Under the pieces are notes generated by a model. It worked only from the letters and a program-made list of their open reading frames with translations. It was not told the DNA's origin and made no database searches. Made by a program: the position numbers and the translations under genes. This document shows, in pieces, positions 10,275 to 23,548 of a stretch of DNA of 64,000 nt; positions within the stretch are counted from its first letter, which is position 1; every line of letters starts with the position of its first letter. The stretch is taken from NCBI RefSeq assembly GCF_022669055.1, contig NZ_JAJMLW010000001.1, positions 248,001-312,000 of the forward strand, given 5' to 3'. The DNA comes from Adlercreutzia faecimuris. Its GTDB lineage: Bacteria; Actinomycetota; Coriobacteriia; Coriobacteriales; Eggerthellaceae.

Positions 10275-10378
10275 CGCGGATGACGAGGCGAAAACGCCCG
10301 CGAGAGCCCGCGGGGGGGGTGCGTGCGGCGCGCGGGGACGATGAGCGCGCTGTGCGGGGCGCGCGGGAGACAGCGGAA

Positions 10379-10394
10379 TGTTTCACGTGAAACA
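10379..10394. other. parS: parS, exact
   Basis: Between the J-domain gene stop and typA; flanked by GGAA/TTCC, giving a 24-bp palindrome. Confidence 0.93.
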
Positions 10395-10420
10395 TTCCCG
10401 GCGAGGAGGGCGCGCGGCGG

Positions 10421-11131
10421 CTACTCGTCGAGGAGGCGCTCGTATTCCCGGCGCTGCTCGGCGAGCTCGGCCAGGTGGGCGTTGATCGACGTGAGGTTGC
10501 GCTGCGACGACACCACCTGGACGACGCCCCACACCGTGGCCGCCGAAGCCGCCGCAGCGATGACGCCCAGGATGCCGATGGGGCGGCGCGCGGTGAGCAG
10601 CGCGAGCACCGCGCCGATGGCGGCCATGACGGCGCCGTTGCGGCGCTCGTCGATAAGCGCGTCGCGTTGAGCGACCATCTGCACGCGCGCCGCGGCGATG
10701 CCGGCCAGCCGCGCGCGGATCTCCGCGTCGGTGACGTACTCGACCTCGTTGCCGTCCTCGTCCACCTCGACGTGCGCCCGCGCAGCGCCTGCCGACGCCC
10801 ATGCGGCCGCGGCCGCTGGCCCCGCCGCGTCGGATCCGCCCGCGCTGCCTGCGCGGGACGCCCCGCGCCCGCCCGTCGCTGCGCCGCCCGACGCGCCCGT
10901 CGCGCCGCGGGCCCGTCCGCGCGCGGCGGCGCGCCCCTCCTCGCGGCGGAGGAGGTCGTAGGCCTCCTGGAGGTTCTTGAACTGCTCGGTCGCACGATCC
11001 TGGAGCTTCCGGTTGCCGGCGAAGCGGTCGGGGTGCAGGATCTGCGCCGTCTCCTTGTAGGCGACGCGGATGTCCTCGGCCGTCGCATCGGCGTCGAGCC
11101 CCAGCGTGCGCAGCGCCTCGTTGCGGTTCAC
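10421..11131 (-). CDS. J-domain (DnaJ-like) membrane-associated protein
   Basis: 236 residues. The N-terminal J domain (1-65) has the HPD motif at 33-35, needed to stimulate DnaK ATPase. A Gly/Ala/Arg-rich linker (70-125) leads to a helical stretch, then two hydrophobic segments (about 172-215), and a short charged C-terminus. There is no DnaJ zinc-finger domain, so this is a type III J-protein, probably a membrane-tethered DnaK recruiter. The start is 21 bp downstream of the CPBP gene, suggesting one operon. Confidence 0.85.
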   Translation of the reverse strand: MNRNEALRTLGLDADATAEDIRVAYKETAQILHPDRFAGNRKLQDRATEQFKNLQEAYDLLRREEGRAAARGRARGATGASGGAATGGRGASRAGSAGGSDAAGPAAAAAWASAGAARAHVEVDEDGNEVEYVTDAEIRARLAGIAAARVQMVAQRDALIDERRNGAVMAAIGAVLALLTARRPIGILGVIAAAASAATVWGVVQVVSSQRNLTSINAHLAELAEQRREYERLLDE

Positions 11132-11152
11132 GGCTCCTCCCCTCCGCGTCCT

Positions 11153-11959
11153 TCAGTCCTGATCGTCGTCGTATGGTAGCACGCCGCGGGCCATCGCCCG
11201 CCATGCCAGCGCCGCCGGACACAGCAGAACCACGACGCTCGCGCCAAGCGCGGCCCACTCCGCGGGAGACGCGCATATATAGGTAAGGGGGAAGGCACCC
11301 GTCGCCAGCACGCTGGGCCCGAAGTACAGCAGGTCGAAGGCACCGTGGACGGCGATGGGCGCCCCCAGGCCGCCGGACTCCAGCCGCAGGCCCGCCATCG
11401 CGATGGCGAAGAGCAGCGCCTGGCTCACCTTGAGGGCGATGGACGCCCACGCCAGGCCGTCCGCCGGCCACGGCATGCCCGGCGCCGGCAGCCCGTGGAG
11501 CAGCGCGAACGCCGCCGAGCTGAGCACGGCGGCCGCCAGCACCGGCGCGCGCCATCCGCGCCGCCGGCCCAGGCGAGCGATCCAGCCCAGCAGCAGTCCG
11601 CGGAACAGCAGCTCCTCCACCACGGCCGCCAACGCGCACGTGATCACCAGCTCGCCCACGCGCCCGGCCAGGGCGCCGGCCTCTGCATTGGCGGGAATCG
11701 CCGAGGCTGATCCCGCGGCGGACGCGCCATCGGGGAGCCCCAAGGCCGATCCCGCGGGCGACGAGCCGTCGGGAAGCGCCGCGGCCGCTGCCCCCTCGGG
11801 ATGTTTCACGTGAAACATCCCGAGGGCCAGGATGACGCACGCGAGCAGGGCGGCAGCCAGCACGAGCCCCGCCACCACCGCCAGTCGCCTTCGCCTCGTG
11901 CGCCCGTCGTCCAACGCTCCCCCTGTCGTCACGTCGCCACACCGCCACGCCGCCGTCAC
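11153..11959 (-). CDS. CPBP-family intramembrane metalloprotease
   Basis: 268 residues with several membrane segments. The CPBP/Abi signature EELLFRG starts at 115 and a later His (LHGLP, VHGAFDLL) completes the predicted active site. After the first membrane segment, an Ala/Gly/Ser-rich extracytoplasmic or loop region (50-98) contains a parS site read in the other permitted frame, MFHVKH (48-53), followed by two 13-residue repeats. The start is uncertain: the first 25 residues are weak and a later start is possible. CPBP proteins act in prenyl-protein-like processing, bacteriocin immunity or signalling; its role here is unknown. Confidence 0.8.
   Translation of the reverse strand: MTAAWRCGDVTTGGALDDGRTRRRRLAVVAGLVLAAALLACVILALGMFHVKHPEGAAAAALPDGSSPAGSALGLPDGASAAGSASAIPANAEAGALAGRVGELVITCALAAVVEELLFRGLLLGWIARLGRRRGWRAPVLAAAVLSSAAFALLHGLPAPGMPWPADGLAWASIALKVSQALLFAIAMAGLRLESGGLGAPIAVHGAFDLLYFGPSVLATGAFPLTYICASPAEWAALGASVVVLLCPAALAWRAMARGVLPYDDDQD
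11706..11783. repeat. two tandem 39-bp units inside the CPBP gene
   Basis: Two imperfect 39-bp copies (starting at about 11706 and 11745) encode the 13-residue repeats LPDGSSPAGSALG and LPDGASAAGSASA directly next to the parS-coded peptide. Confidence 0.7.
11793..11826. other. parS: parS, exact, in a 34-bp palindrome (coding)
   Basis: The 16-mer is 11802-11817, inside the CPBP gene and the only coding copy read as MFHVKH. CCCTCGGGA arms extend it. Confidence 0.93.
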
Positions 11960-12040
11960 CGTCGCCGGCGACGGCGGCTGCCCCGTTGCAAAATGCAGAA
12001 TCTGCCGCTCAGTTTAGCGTCACTCCCTTACCATGGGCCC

Positions 12041-12841
12041 ATGGAAAACACGCGGGCGGGCATATCGTCGTTCTGGCTGAAGGTGGCGGCCATCGTCGCC
12101 ATGACCTGCAACCACGTGGCGAACGCCTTCGCGGGGATGCTGCCACTGTCGGCCGTCCTGGCGCTCTACTCCCTCGGCGGCGTCACGTTCCCCGTCATGG
12201 CGTTCCTGCTGACCGAGGGCTACGTCCACACCTCGAACCTCCGGCGCTACGCGCTGCGCCTCGCGGCGTTCGCCCTGGTGGCGCAAGTCCCCTACTCGCT
12301 TCTGTGGGGCGCGGTGCCCAACGTGCTGTTCACGCTGCTGCTCTCGCTCGGCGTGCTGTGGGCGCGCGACCGCCTGGGCACGCGGCCGGCCTTCGTCGCG
12401 GTGATGCTGGCGGCGGTGGTCGTGACGCTCCCCTTCGACTGGGGAAGCGTCGGCGTGGTGATGGTCTTCCTGTTCCGCACGGTTCCCGGTCGCCGCGGCA
12501 TCTTGGGTGGCATCCTGCTCGCCTTCGCGCTGCTCGGGCTGCCAGCCATCGCCGACCTGGCGTCTGCCCCGCCGGGCGTCATCACCAGCTTCTCCGGCTA
12601 TCCGCCCGACCCCCTCATCGCCGGCTCGATGGCGCCGGGCCTCGCGAACACCATCCTCCAGGCCGGCCCCCTGGCCACCACGTGGGGCGATGCCCTCTAT
12701 GCGGCTGTCGGCTTCACCATCGCCACCGTGCTCATCCTCGCCTACGACGGTCGACGCGGGCGCTCGCTCAAGTGGTTCTTCTACGCCTACTACCCGGCCC
12801 ATCTGCTCGTCATCTGGGCGATCAAGGCGCTCGTCTCCTAG
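12041..12841 (+). CDS. traX: TraX-family membrane protein
   Basis: 266 residues with about eight hydrophobic helices. The opening ISSFWLKVAAIVAMTCNHVAN matches TraX, named for the F-plasmid pilin acetylase but widespread on chromosomes, where its acyl-transfer role is not settled. The ATG at 12041 is chosen because the family similarity begins there; an in-frame ATG at 12032 is an alternative. No conjugation genes are nearby. The upstream open frame reaching 11801 starts at a parS palindrome and is antisense to the CPBP gene, so it is not coding. Confidence 0.88.
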   Translation: MENTRAGISSFWLKVAAIVAMTCNHVANAFAGMLPLSAVLALYSLGGVTFPVMAFLLTEGYVHTSNLRRYALRLAAFALVAQVPYSLLWGAVPNVLFTLLLSLGVLWARDRLGTRPAFVAVMLAAVVVTLPFDWGSVGVVMVFLFRTVPGRRGILGGILLAFALLGLPAIADLASAPPGVITSFSGYPPDPLIAGSMAPGLANTILQAGPLATTWGDALYAAVGFTIATVLILAYDGRRGRSLKWFFYAYYPAHLLVIWAIKALVS

Positions 12842-12865
12842 CGCGGCTCGCAGGGCACGCCCGCC

Positions 12866-13405
12866 CTACAGCGCGGTGCCCTTCTTCGGCACGTACAGAC
12901 CGGCCATGTCCACGCCCTCGTGCTCGAGCAGCCACGTCTTGCGCGCCAGGCCGCCCGCGTAGCCGGTCAAGCTGCCATCCGACCCTACCACGCGATGGCA
13001 GGGGATGATGATGCTGATGGGGTTGTGCCCCACCGCGCCGCCCACGGCCAGGGGCGCGGTGCGCCGGCCGCCGCGCTCGCGCGCTACCTGATCGGCGAGC
13101 GCGCCGTAGGTCGTCACCTCGCCGTAGGGGATCTCCGTGAGCAGCCGCCACACCAGGCGCTGGAACTCGCTGCCGATGGGCGCGAGCGGAACATCGGCGA
13201 TGGCCGGACGCTCGCCGGCGAAGTAGGCGTCGAGCCATCGGCGCAGCTCGCCGAATCCGGGCGCGTCATCGTCGCGCTCCATGGCGGCGGGGATGGTGGC
13301 GCCATGGTACTTCTGCCCGTCGAGCCACAGCCCGCAGACGGCCTTCCCATCGCTTGCCAGCGTGAGCGTGCCCACCGGCGATTCGTATTCGGTCGAGTAG
13401 TACAT
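12866..13405 (-). CDS. ogt: methylated-DNA-[protein]-cysteine S-methyltransferase
   Basis: 179 residues. The alkyl-acceptor motif IIIPCHRVVG (Cys136) and upstream IPYGEVTTYGALA are diagnostic. The protein irreversibly transfers the methyl group of O6-methylguanine to itself. It lies 13 bp after the ada-alkA fusion gene on the same strand, forming a compact alkylation-damage operon. The length is standard. Confidence 0.95.
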   Translation of the reverse strand: MYYSTEYESPVGTLTLASDGKAVCGLWLDGQKYHGATIPAAMERDDDAPGFGELRRWLDAYFAGERPAIADVPLAPIGSEFQRLVWRLLTEIPYGEVTTYGALADQVARERGGRRTAPLAVGGAVGHNPISIIIPCHRVVGSDGSLTGYAGGLARKTWLLEHEGVDMAGLYVPKKGTAL

Positions 13406-13418
13406 GAGCTTCCTCTCG

Positions 13419-14945
13419 TCAGTCGCCGCTAAGCGAGTTCCACAGGCATACGTTGACGTAGCTGCGCCAGGGGCGCCACCGCTCGGCCAGCGCCGCGCGC
13501 TCGCGCGGGCTCAGGTCGGGCAGCGCATGGGCCACACCCGCGTCGGTCTCCATGAAGGCGTCGGGATGGCAGAGCGTGCGCATGGCCAGGTAGTTCGCCG
13601 ACCACGGGCCGATGCCGCGCACCGCCAGCAGCCGCCGCATCTCGTCTTCCACCACGGCCCCGGCGCCCAACGTCACTTCGCCAGCCTCGATCAGCCGCGC
13701 GAGCTCGACGATGGTGCGCGACCGCGAGCGGATGACCCCGAGCACGCCGAACGCCTCCTCCACATCATCGAGGGCCAGCACCTCGGCTGGGGAGGGGAAG
13801 GCGAGCGAGAGCCCCTCCACCCCGTTGTCGATCGGCGCGCCGTAGGTCGCGGCGATGCGCCCCGCGAAGCGGTTGGCGGCGACCACCGTCACCTGCTGGC
13901 CGAGCACCGCGCGACAGGCCGTTTCGAAGGAATCGAAGCATCCGGGGACGCGCGTGCCCGCCACCGCGGCGCCGGGCACCACCTCGTCGAGCGAGCGTAT
14001 CCCCTCGTAGATCGCCTGCGGGTCGCTGTCGAGATCGAACTGCCGCCGAATGCGCGCGCATACCTGGGGGACGCATTCAATGAGCGTATCGCTCATGGTA
14101 ACGACGAGGGAGTGCCTCTGCGGATCATCAGAGACGCGTACCCACCCGCGGGCCTCGCCGCCGTCGGGCAGCGGGATGCGCGCCGTGCGGGCGTAAGACG
14201 ACCCGTCGACCAGCTCGACGCCCTCCAGCTGGCGCATCGCGAAGAACCGCAGCAGCAGGTCGAACCGATACGGCGCCCGATACCCCAGCCGAACCGTGAT
14301 TCCCTCCCCCTCGGACGCGGGCGCGCGGCGGCGCTTGCGCAGGTCGGTCGGAGTCATGCGGTACTGCTCGCGGAACACCTGGTTGAATCGGCGCACGCTG
14401 CCGAACCCCGCAGCGCGGGCCACCTGCGCCACCGGAAGGCGCGAGTCGGTCAGCAGGGACTTCGCCAGGAGAAGCCGGCAGGTGCGCACGTACTGGGCGG
14501 GTGTGACGTGAAACTCCCGCTCGAAGGCGCGACGCAGATGTCGGTCGGTATAGCCGAGGCGCGCGGCAAGGCGAGGCAGGCCGTCCCCTGCGGCGCATTC
14601 CACGCGGAGCAGGTCCGCCGCCCGACGGGCCAGGCTCGCCTGGGCGTCCACGGGCGCATGGCACGGGGCCACCTCCGGACGGCAGATCATGCAGGGACGG
14701 AACCCTGCCTCCTCGGCCTCGGCGGGCGTTCGGTAGAAGGTGCAGTTCTCGAACTTGGGCATGCGCGCCGAGCAGACGCTGCGGCAGTAGACCCCCGTCG
14801 ACGACACGCCGACGAACACCTGGCCGTCGAACCGCGCATCACCTGCGGCGAAGGCCGCGTAGAGGGCGCGGCGGCGGGCCTCATCGGCGTTGAGGCTTCC
14901 CCCATCGATCTCCGGCAGCAGCTCGACAGCCGCTCGGTCATCCAT
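13419..14945 (-). CDS. alkA: Ada-type regulator fused to AlkA DNA glycosylase
   Basis: 508 residues with three modules. The first is the Ada N-terminal zinc domain (C54, C58, C85, C88; VYCRSVC ... PCMICRP) that accepts methyl groups from phosphotriesters. The second is an AraC-type helix-turn-helix pair (about 105-200; GYTDRHLRRAFEREF, GFGSVRRFNQVFR). The third is an AlkA-like 3-methyladenine glycosylase (about 215-508) with a helix-hairpin-helix region (VRGIGPWSANYLAMR) and the conserved Asp shortly after it. The protein probably senses methylation damage, activates its own operon with ogt, and excises damaged bases. The start has AGAGGAG upstream. Confidence 0.93.
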   Translation of the reverse strand: MDDRAAVELLPEIDGGSLNADEARRRALYAAFAAGDARFDGQVFVGVSSTGVYCRSVCSARMPKFENCTFYRTPAEAEEAGFRPCMICRPEVAPCHAPVDAQASLARRAADLLRVECAAGDGLPRLAARLGYTDRHLRRAFEREFHVTPAQYVRTCRLLLAKSLLTDSRLPVAQVARAAGFGSVRRFNQVFREQYRMTPTDLRKRRRAPASEGEGITVRLGYRAPYRFDLLLRFFAMRQLEGVELVDGSSYARTARIPLPDGGEARGWVRVSDDPQRHSLVVTMSDTLIECVPQVCARIRRQFDLDSDPQAIYEGIRSLDEVVPGAAVAGTRVPGCFDSFETACRAVLGQQVTVVAANRFAGRIAATYGAPIDNGVEGLSLAFPSPAEVLALDDVEEAFGVLGVIRSRSRTIVELARLIEAGEVTLGAGAVVEDEMRRLLAVRGIGPWSANYLAMRTLCHPDAFMETDAGVAHALPDLSPRERAALAERWRPWRSYVNVCLWNSLSGD

Positions 14946-15057
14946 CCGCCTCGTCTCCTCTCGTTCCCTAGGCGCTTCCGCTCGCTACCAACTATAGCGC
15001 GGCGCCGGCCATAGGATAGCCGGATTCGGACATCTGCATCCCCACGCCGCAGACGCG

Positions 15058-15093
15058 GCAGCGCGAATGTTTCACGTGAAACATTCGCGCTGC
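15058..15093. other. parS: parS, exact, in a 36-bp palindrome
   Basis: The 16-mer is 15068-15083; arms GCAGCGCGAA and complement. Upstream of ada-alkA and beside the G-tract repeat. Confidence 0.94.
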
Positions 15094-15116
15094 GAGAAGA
15101 GGCGGGGAATGAACGG

Positions 15117-15172
15117 AGGGGTGCGGGGGGGTGCGGGGGGGTGCGGGGGGGTGCGGGGGGGGGTGCGGGGGG
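15117..15172 (+). repeat. G-rich tandem repeat (GTGCGGGGGG units)
   Basis: Four perfect copies of the 10-mer GTGCGGGGGG (15121-15160) with degenerate copies on either side. Runs of six or more G in close succession can form G-quadruplexes on the plus strand; a complementary C-tract follows at 15179-15190. Confidence 0.9.
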
Positions 15173-15200
15173 CACCACCGCACCCCCCCGTGCCCGCAGC

Positions 15201-15230
15201 AAAAAAAGAAGGCCAGCAAACACTGACCTT
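15201..15230 (-). terminator. terminator of tRNA-Ala
   Basis: On the minus strand AAGGTCAG pairs with CTGGCCTT (one wobble) around a TGTTTG loop and is followed by CTTTTTTT. It lies just after the tRNA 3' end. Confidence 0.75.
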
Positions 15231-15242
15231 CTCGCTAATATT

Positions 15243-15318
15243 TGGTGGAGCATAGGGGGATCGAACCCCTGACCTCAGGCTTGCAAAGCCCGCGCTCTCC
15301 CAGCTGAGCTAATGCCCC
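15243..15318 (-). tRNA. tRNA-Ala (anticodon TGC)
   Basis: Reads GGGGCATTAGCTCAGCTGGG on the minus strand, with anticodon loop TTTGCAA, GGTTCGATCCC T-arm and encoded CCA. It is downstream of tRNA-Ile on the same strand and not within an rRNA spacer. Confidence 0.97.
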
Positions 15319-15397
15319 TCGTCTGCCGCCGCGGCACCCGCGCCGCGCGGCCCTTCCCGCCGGGCCCTACCTTCTTCGCCACCTGTCCGCATAAGAG

Positions 15398-15413
15398 TGT
15401 TTCACGTGAAACA
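15398..15413. other. parS: parS, exact
   Basis: Between tRNA-Ile and tRNA-Ala. Last site before the 13.6-kb parS-free origin core. Confidence 0.93.
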
Positions 15414-15460
15414 TCTGCTGCAGAACGGGGCGGAAGCAGGCGGAACTCGCCGAGAAAATA

Positions 15461-15504
15461 ATAAACGCTCCACCGGCTAACTCGGCTCACGGTGGAGCGT
15501 TTAT
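15461..15504 (-). terminator. terminator of tRNA-Ile
   Basis: A 15-bp perfect stem (ATAAACGCTCCACCG and complement) with a 14-nt loop, followed on the minus strand by TATTATTTT. It separates tRNA-Ile from tRNA-Ala. Confidence 0.75.
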
Positions 15505-15513
15505 CGCAAAAAA

Positions 15514-15590
<77 letters not shown>

Positions 15591-15709
15591 TTGAAAAAGT
15601 GCTTGACTACTTTATACCAACTGATGACAGACGGTCAAGGGATTTTTCCTGGTAATTGCGATAAAGTTTGCCTGAGGCATTTCCGTCCGTCCCACCGACA
15701 GGAGCAGCC

Positions 15710-16234
15710 ATGGTTCCCCTTCGCGTCCTCACCCTCATCGTCACCGGGCCCACGCAGCCCTCCATCCTGGTGCTCGAGCCCGTCGAGGACTCGCCTGAGG
15801 GGAAGTCGCGCATCATCCCCATCTGGATAGGCACCCAGGAGGCCACGCAGCTCGGCATCGCCATCGAGCATCTGAAGCTGCCGCGGCCGACCACCCACGA
15901 CCTGTTCCTCGATGCGGTGACCAACCTCGACGCCCGCGTCGACCACGTGCTCATCAGCGGCGTGAAGGGCGCCACCTTCTTCGCGAAGCTCTACCTGCGC
16001 CAGGCCGGCCGCCTCATCGAGCTCGACGCGAGGCCCACCGACGCGCTGGCCCTCGCCATCCGCCAGGAGGTGCCGTTCTACGTCGACGAGGCCGTGCTCG
16101 AGCGCGCGTCGTTCCCCTACGTCTTCCGCAAGCGTCCCGACGACGAGGCCGTCATGCAGGAGTTCCGCACCTTCCTCGACACCCTCGCCCCCGACGACTT
16201 CGCCACCGGCGACGACGCCCCCCTCGAAAGCTAG
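15710..16234 (+). CDS. DUF151 / bifunctional nuclease-family protein
   Basis: 174 residues. The sequence (IIPIWIGTQEATQLGIAIE, RPTTHDLFLDAV, ELDARPTDALALAIRQEVPFYV) matches the DUF151 'bifunctional nuclease' family; most members are uncharacterised acidic proteins. The start at 15710 has AGGAG seven bases upstream; an in-frame ATG at 15668 lacks one. It is transcribed towards gyrA and ends at a shared bidirectional terminator. Confidence 0.85.
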   Translation: MVPLRVLTLIVTGPTQPSILVLEPVEDSPEGKSRIIPIWIGTQEATQLGIAIEHLKLPRPTTHDLFLDAVTNLDARVDHVLISGVKGATFFAKLYLRQAGRLIELDARPTDALALAIRQEVPFYVDEAVLERASFPYVFRKRPDDEAVMQEFRTFLDTLAPDDFATGDDAPLES

Positions 16235-16247
16235 CGCGCCCACCAAA

Positions 16248-16285
16248 AGGCAGGGCCCCGAAGCACACGCCTCGGGGCCCTGCCT
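16248..16285. terminator. bidirectional terminator between DUF151 gene and gyrA
   Basis: AGGCAGGGCCCCGAAG pairs with a near-perfect complement ending at 16285, between two convergent genes. T-rich sequence flanks it on the plus side (GTCTTT) and A-rich sequence on the other (CCAAAA). Confidence 0.75.
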
Positions 16286-16314
16286 GCGTCTTTCCCACGC
16301 GCTACCGCTCAGCG

Positions 16315-19098
<2,784 letters not shown>

Positions 19099-19107
19099 GG
19101 GGCCTCC

Positions 19108-21081
<1,974 letters not shown>

Positions 21082-21280
21082 TCAGGCGCCTTGGAACCTC
21101 GGGGATGCGTCCCCTCTAGCTATTATCTAAGGCGGAATCTGATCAATTCTACCATAGAGATGTTAGGAAAAGTTGCTTCAACCGCTCATAGGGCTTGTTT
21201 TAAGCCGTTCTAAGGCGTGCTCTTGCCTTTTTTCGAGTCAGATACTGATTCATAATAAAAACAAGTGCTTAAATCGGCGC

Positions 21281-22417
21281 TTATTCGGCAAGGGGAAGCT
21301 GGATGACGCGGGCCGCGGAGAGCATGGCCTGGTCGAAGTAGGCGAGGTTCGCCGTGGTGATGAAGGTCTGGACATCGTCGGATATGTAGGATACGAGCGC
21401 CGCGCGGCGTGCCTCGTCCAGCTCGCTCATGACGTCGTCGAGCAAAAGCACCGGCTTCTGGTCGAGCATCTCCTCGATGACCGCCGCCTCGGCCAGCTTC
21501 CAGGCGAGCACCACCGAGCGCTGCTGCCCCTGGCTGCCGTAGAGCGTGGCGTCCATGCCGTCGATGGCGAAGGCGATGGCGTCGCCCTGGGGGCCGACGA
21601 CCGCGCGGCGGCGGGCCCGCTCCTCGGCGCGGCGCCCAGCGAGTGCGGCCTCGAGCGCCTCGCGGGCGGCGTCGCGGGTGAGGGGCGCGAGCGCCGGGGC
21701 GGCGTCGGCGGCAGACTCGGACGCGGCGGGCGCCCCGGCCTCCCAGCACGGGCGGTAGGCGCACGCCAGGGCCTCGCCCCGGCCGGCGATCTCGCCGTAG
21801 CGGCGCGCGACCTGCGGGACCAGCCGCTCGAACAGCGACGCCCGGTAGCAGGCGAGCTGGGCGCCCACCGTCACCAGCATCTCGTCGATGCTGTCGATCA
21901 TCACGTCCGACGCCTCCTCCTTGAGCAGGCGGTTCTTGTACTGGAGTACCTTCTCGTAGTCCTTGAGGATGAGGTAGTAGTTCGCGTTGAGCTGCGACCC
22001 CAGCGCGTCGAGGGCCTTGCGGCGCGTGCCGTGCGAGCCCTTCACCAGGTCGAGGTCGTCCGGCGTGAACGTCACCGACGGCACGAGCCCCTTCAGGTCG
22101 GCCGTGCGCTTCGCCTTCCCGTTGAGCGCGTAGCGCTTGGCGTGGCCCTCCATCCGCAGCTCGACGTCGAGCTCGCGGTTGCCGTCGCTCACGTGTGCGC
22201 CGAGGAAGGCGCGCTCGGCGCCGCGGCGCACCATCTGCTCGATGGTCGGATGGCGAAACGACGTGAGCGCCGTCAGGAGCTGGATGCCCTCGACGATGTT
22301 GGTCTTCCCCACCGCGTTGGGCCCCACGAGCACGGTGAGCGGGCCGATGCCCTCAAGGCACAGCCGGCCGTAGCTGCGGAAGTCCCGCAGCTCGATGCTC
22401 TGGATGCTCAGCGTCAC
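21281..22417 (-). CDS. recF: RecF recombination mediator ATPase
   Basis: 378 residues. SMC-like ABC ATPase: Walker A GPNAVGKTNIVEGIQLL near 33-40, signature GSQGQQRSVVLAWKLAE, and Walker B PVLLLDDVMSELDEARR. It loads RecA at gaps with RecO/RecR. It lies 30 bp after dnaN in the same orientation. The central region (about 235-265) is Ala-rich. No obvious terminator follows before gyrB, so dnaN-recF-gyrB-gyrA may be partly co-transcribed. Confidence 0.96.
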   Translation of the reverse strand: MTLSIQSIELRDFRSYGRLCLEGIGPLTVLVGPNAVGKTNIVEGIQLLTALTSFRHPTIEQMVRRGAERAFLGAHVSDGNRELDVELRMEGHAKRYALNGKAKRTADLKGLVPSVTFTPDDLDLVKGSHGTRRKALDALGSQLNANYYLILKDYEKVLQYKNRLLKEEASDVMIDSIDEMLVTVGAQLACYRASLFERLVPQVARRYGEIAGRGEALACAYRPCWEAGAPAASESAADAAPALAPLTRDAAREALEAALAGRRAEERARRRAVVGPQGDAIAFAIDGMDATLYGSQGQQRSVVLAWKLAEAAVIEEMLDQKPVLLLDDVMSELDEARRAALVSYISDDVQTFITTANLAYFDQAMLSAARVIQLPLAE

Positions 22418-22447
22418 GCGGGCTCCCCGCCGTCTCGCCGTGGCGCG

Positions 22448-23548
22448 CTAGGAGAGGCGCACGGGCATGACCAGGTACAGGAAGTTCTCAGGCGCCTCGG
22501 CGCGGAAGATGCCGGGCTTGAGCGACGACTGCACCTCCAGGAACACCCGCTCGGTGGTCACCGACTGCAGGCCGTCCAGCACGTAGGCGTAGTTGAACGC
22601 GATCTCCACGTCCTCTCCCTCTATCTCGCAGGGCAGCGTCTCCTGGGCGGATCCCACGTCCTGCGACGCCGCCGATATCTGGGCGGTCTGCGACGCCATG
22701 TTCAGGTCGAAGCGCACCGGGGACGCGGTCGACCCCAGGATGGAGGCGCGCTTCACGCCGGCGATCAGGCGGTCGACCTCCAGGGTCGCGCGGGTCGTGT
22801 AGGCATCGGGGAGCAGCTGCTTGTAGTTGGGGAAGTTGCCCTCGATGCGGCGATTGATGAAGACGGTATCCTCGCAGGTCACGACGATCTGGTTCTCGGC
22901 CAGGGCGAGCGTGACCGGCGACTCGGTCTTGGGCAGCGAGGCGATCTCCTGGAGGAACGAGCCCGCGATGACCGCCTGGAACGGGTCGGCCGACGCGTCC
23001 CCGAGCACGGCCTCGGTGATGGCCAGGCGGTACGAGTCGGTGGCCACCATCCGCAGCAGCCCCTCCTCCAGCGTGATGAGCACGCCGGTGAGGATGGCGC
23101 GGCTCTCGTCCTTCGACACCACGCGCGCCACGCGGCGCACCATGGCGGCGAACTGGGCGAAGGGGATCTCTATGCGCTGGGTCACGTCCACGGCGGGGAA
23201 CCCGGGGAAGTCCTCGGAGTTGAGCGCCTTGATCGAGAACGACGACGTGTCACAGGTGATGAACGCCTGATCCTCGCCGGCGTCCACATGCACGGCCGCG
23301 TCGGGCAGGTTCTTCACGATATCGGAGAACAGCTTGCCCGGCACCACCGCCTTGCCCTCCTCCTCGACGAGCGCGGCGACCGAGTACTGGATGGACAGCT
23401 CCAGGTCGGTGGCCTGCAGGGTGAGCTTGTCGCCGTGGGCCTCCAGCAGGATGCCCGACAGCACGGGCAGGGTGGATCGGGTGGACACGCCCTTCAAGAC
23501 GATGGAGATGGCGTTCTGTAGCTCCGTGCGGTTGATGCTGAATTTCAA
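22448..23548 (-). CDS. dnaN: DNA polymerase III beta sliding clamp
   Basis: 366 residues, the usual size. Starts MKFSINRTELQNAISIVLKGVSTRST, has three clamp repeats and ends YLVMPVRLS, the conserved C-terminal strand. Transcribed leftwards away from the origin, divergent from dnaA rather than directly downstream of it as in many Gram-positives. Confidence 0.98.
   Translation of the reverse strand: MKFSINRTELQNAISIVLKGVSTRSTLPVLSGILLEAHGDKLTLQATDLELSIQYSVAALVEEEGKAVVPGKLFSDIVKNLPDAAVHVDAGEDQAFITCDTSSFSIKALNSEDFPGFPAVDVTQRIEIPFAQFAAMVRRVARVVSKDESRAILTGVLITLEEGLLRMVATDSYRLAITEAVLGDASADPFQAVIAGSFLQEIASLPKTESPVTLALAENQIVVTCEDTVFINRRIEGNFPNYKQLLPDAYTTRATLEVDRLIAGVKRASILGSTASPVRFDLNMASQTAQISAASQDVGSAQETLPCEIEGEDVEIAFNYAYVLDGLQSVTTERVFLEVQSSLKPGIFRAEAPENFLYLVMPVRLS

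Larger units (their letters stand above)
10138..10420. other. typA upstream region with two parS sites
   Basis: 283 bp between the J-domain gene and typA. It contains a minus-strand -10 TATAAT (10234-10229) and parS sites at 10259 and 10379. I recognise no gene; short open frames here are products of the parS palindrome. Confidence 0.6.
14946..15242. other. intergenic region with parS, G-tract repeat and terminator
   Basis: 297 bp between ada-alkA and tRNA-Ala. It holds a 36-bp palindrome centred on parS (15058-15093), the G-rich repeat at 15117-15172 and the tRNA-Ala terminator. No gene is recognised. Confidence 0.7.

Noticed and set aside
10138-11088. 317-residue N-terminal extension of TypA
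   Set aside because: The extension is antisense to the J-domain gene, crosses the TATAAT element and parS sites, and is unlike any TypA. The family start at 10137 is complete.
11801-12040. Coding start at MFHVKH upstream of traX and at many other sites
   Set aside because: The 18-bp form ATGTTTCACGTGAAACAT creates an ATG on both strands wherever it occurs. These frames have no ribosome site and no family similarity; automatic annotation may be misled by them.
12041-12841. traX as evidence of an integrated conjugative element
   Set aside because: No relaxase, coupling protein, integrase or attachment repeats are nearby; chromosomal TraX homologues are common.
14500-14515. Degenerate parS in ada-alkA (GTGTGACGTGAAAC)
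   Set aside because: Only one half-site matches and the symmetry is lost, so it is probably chance.
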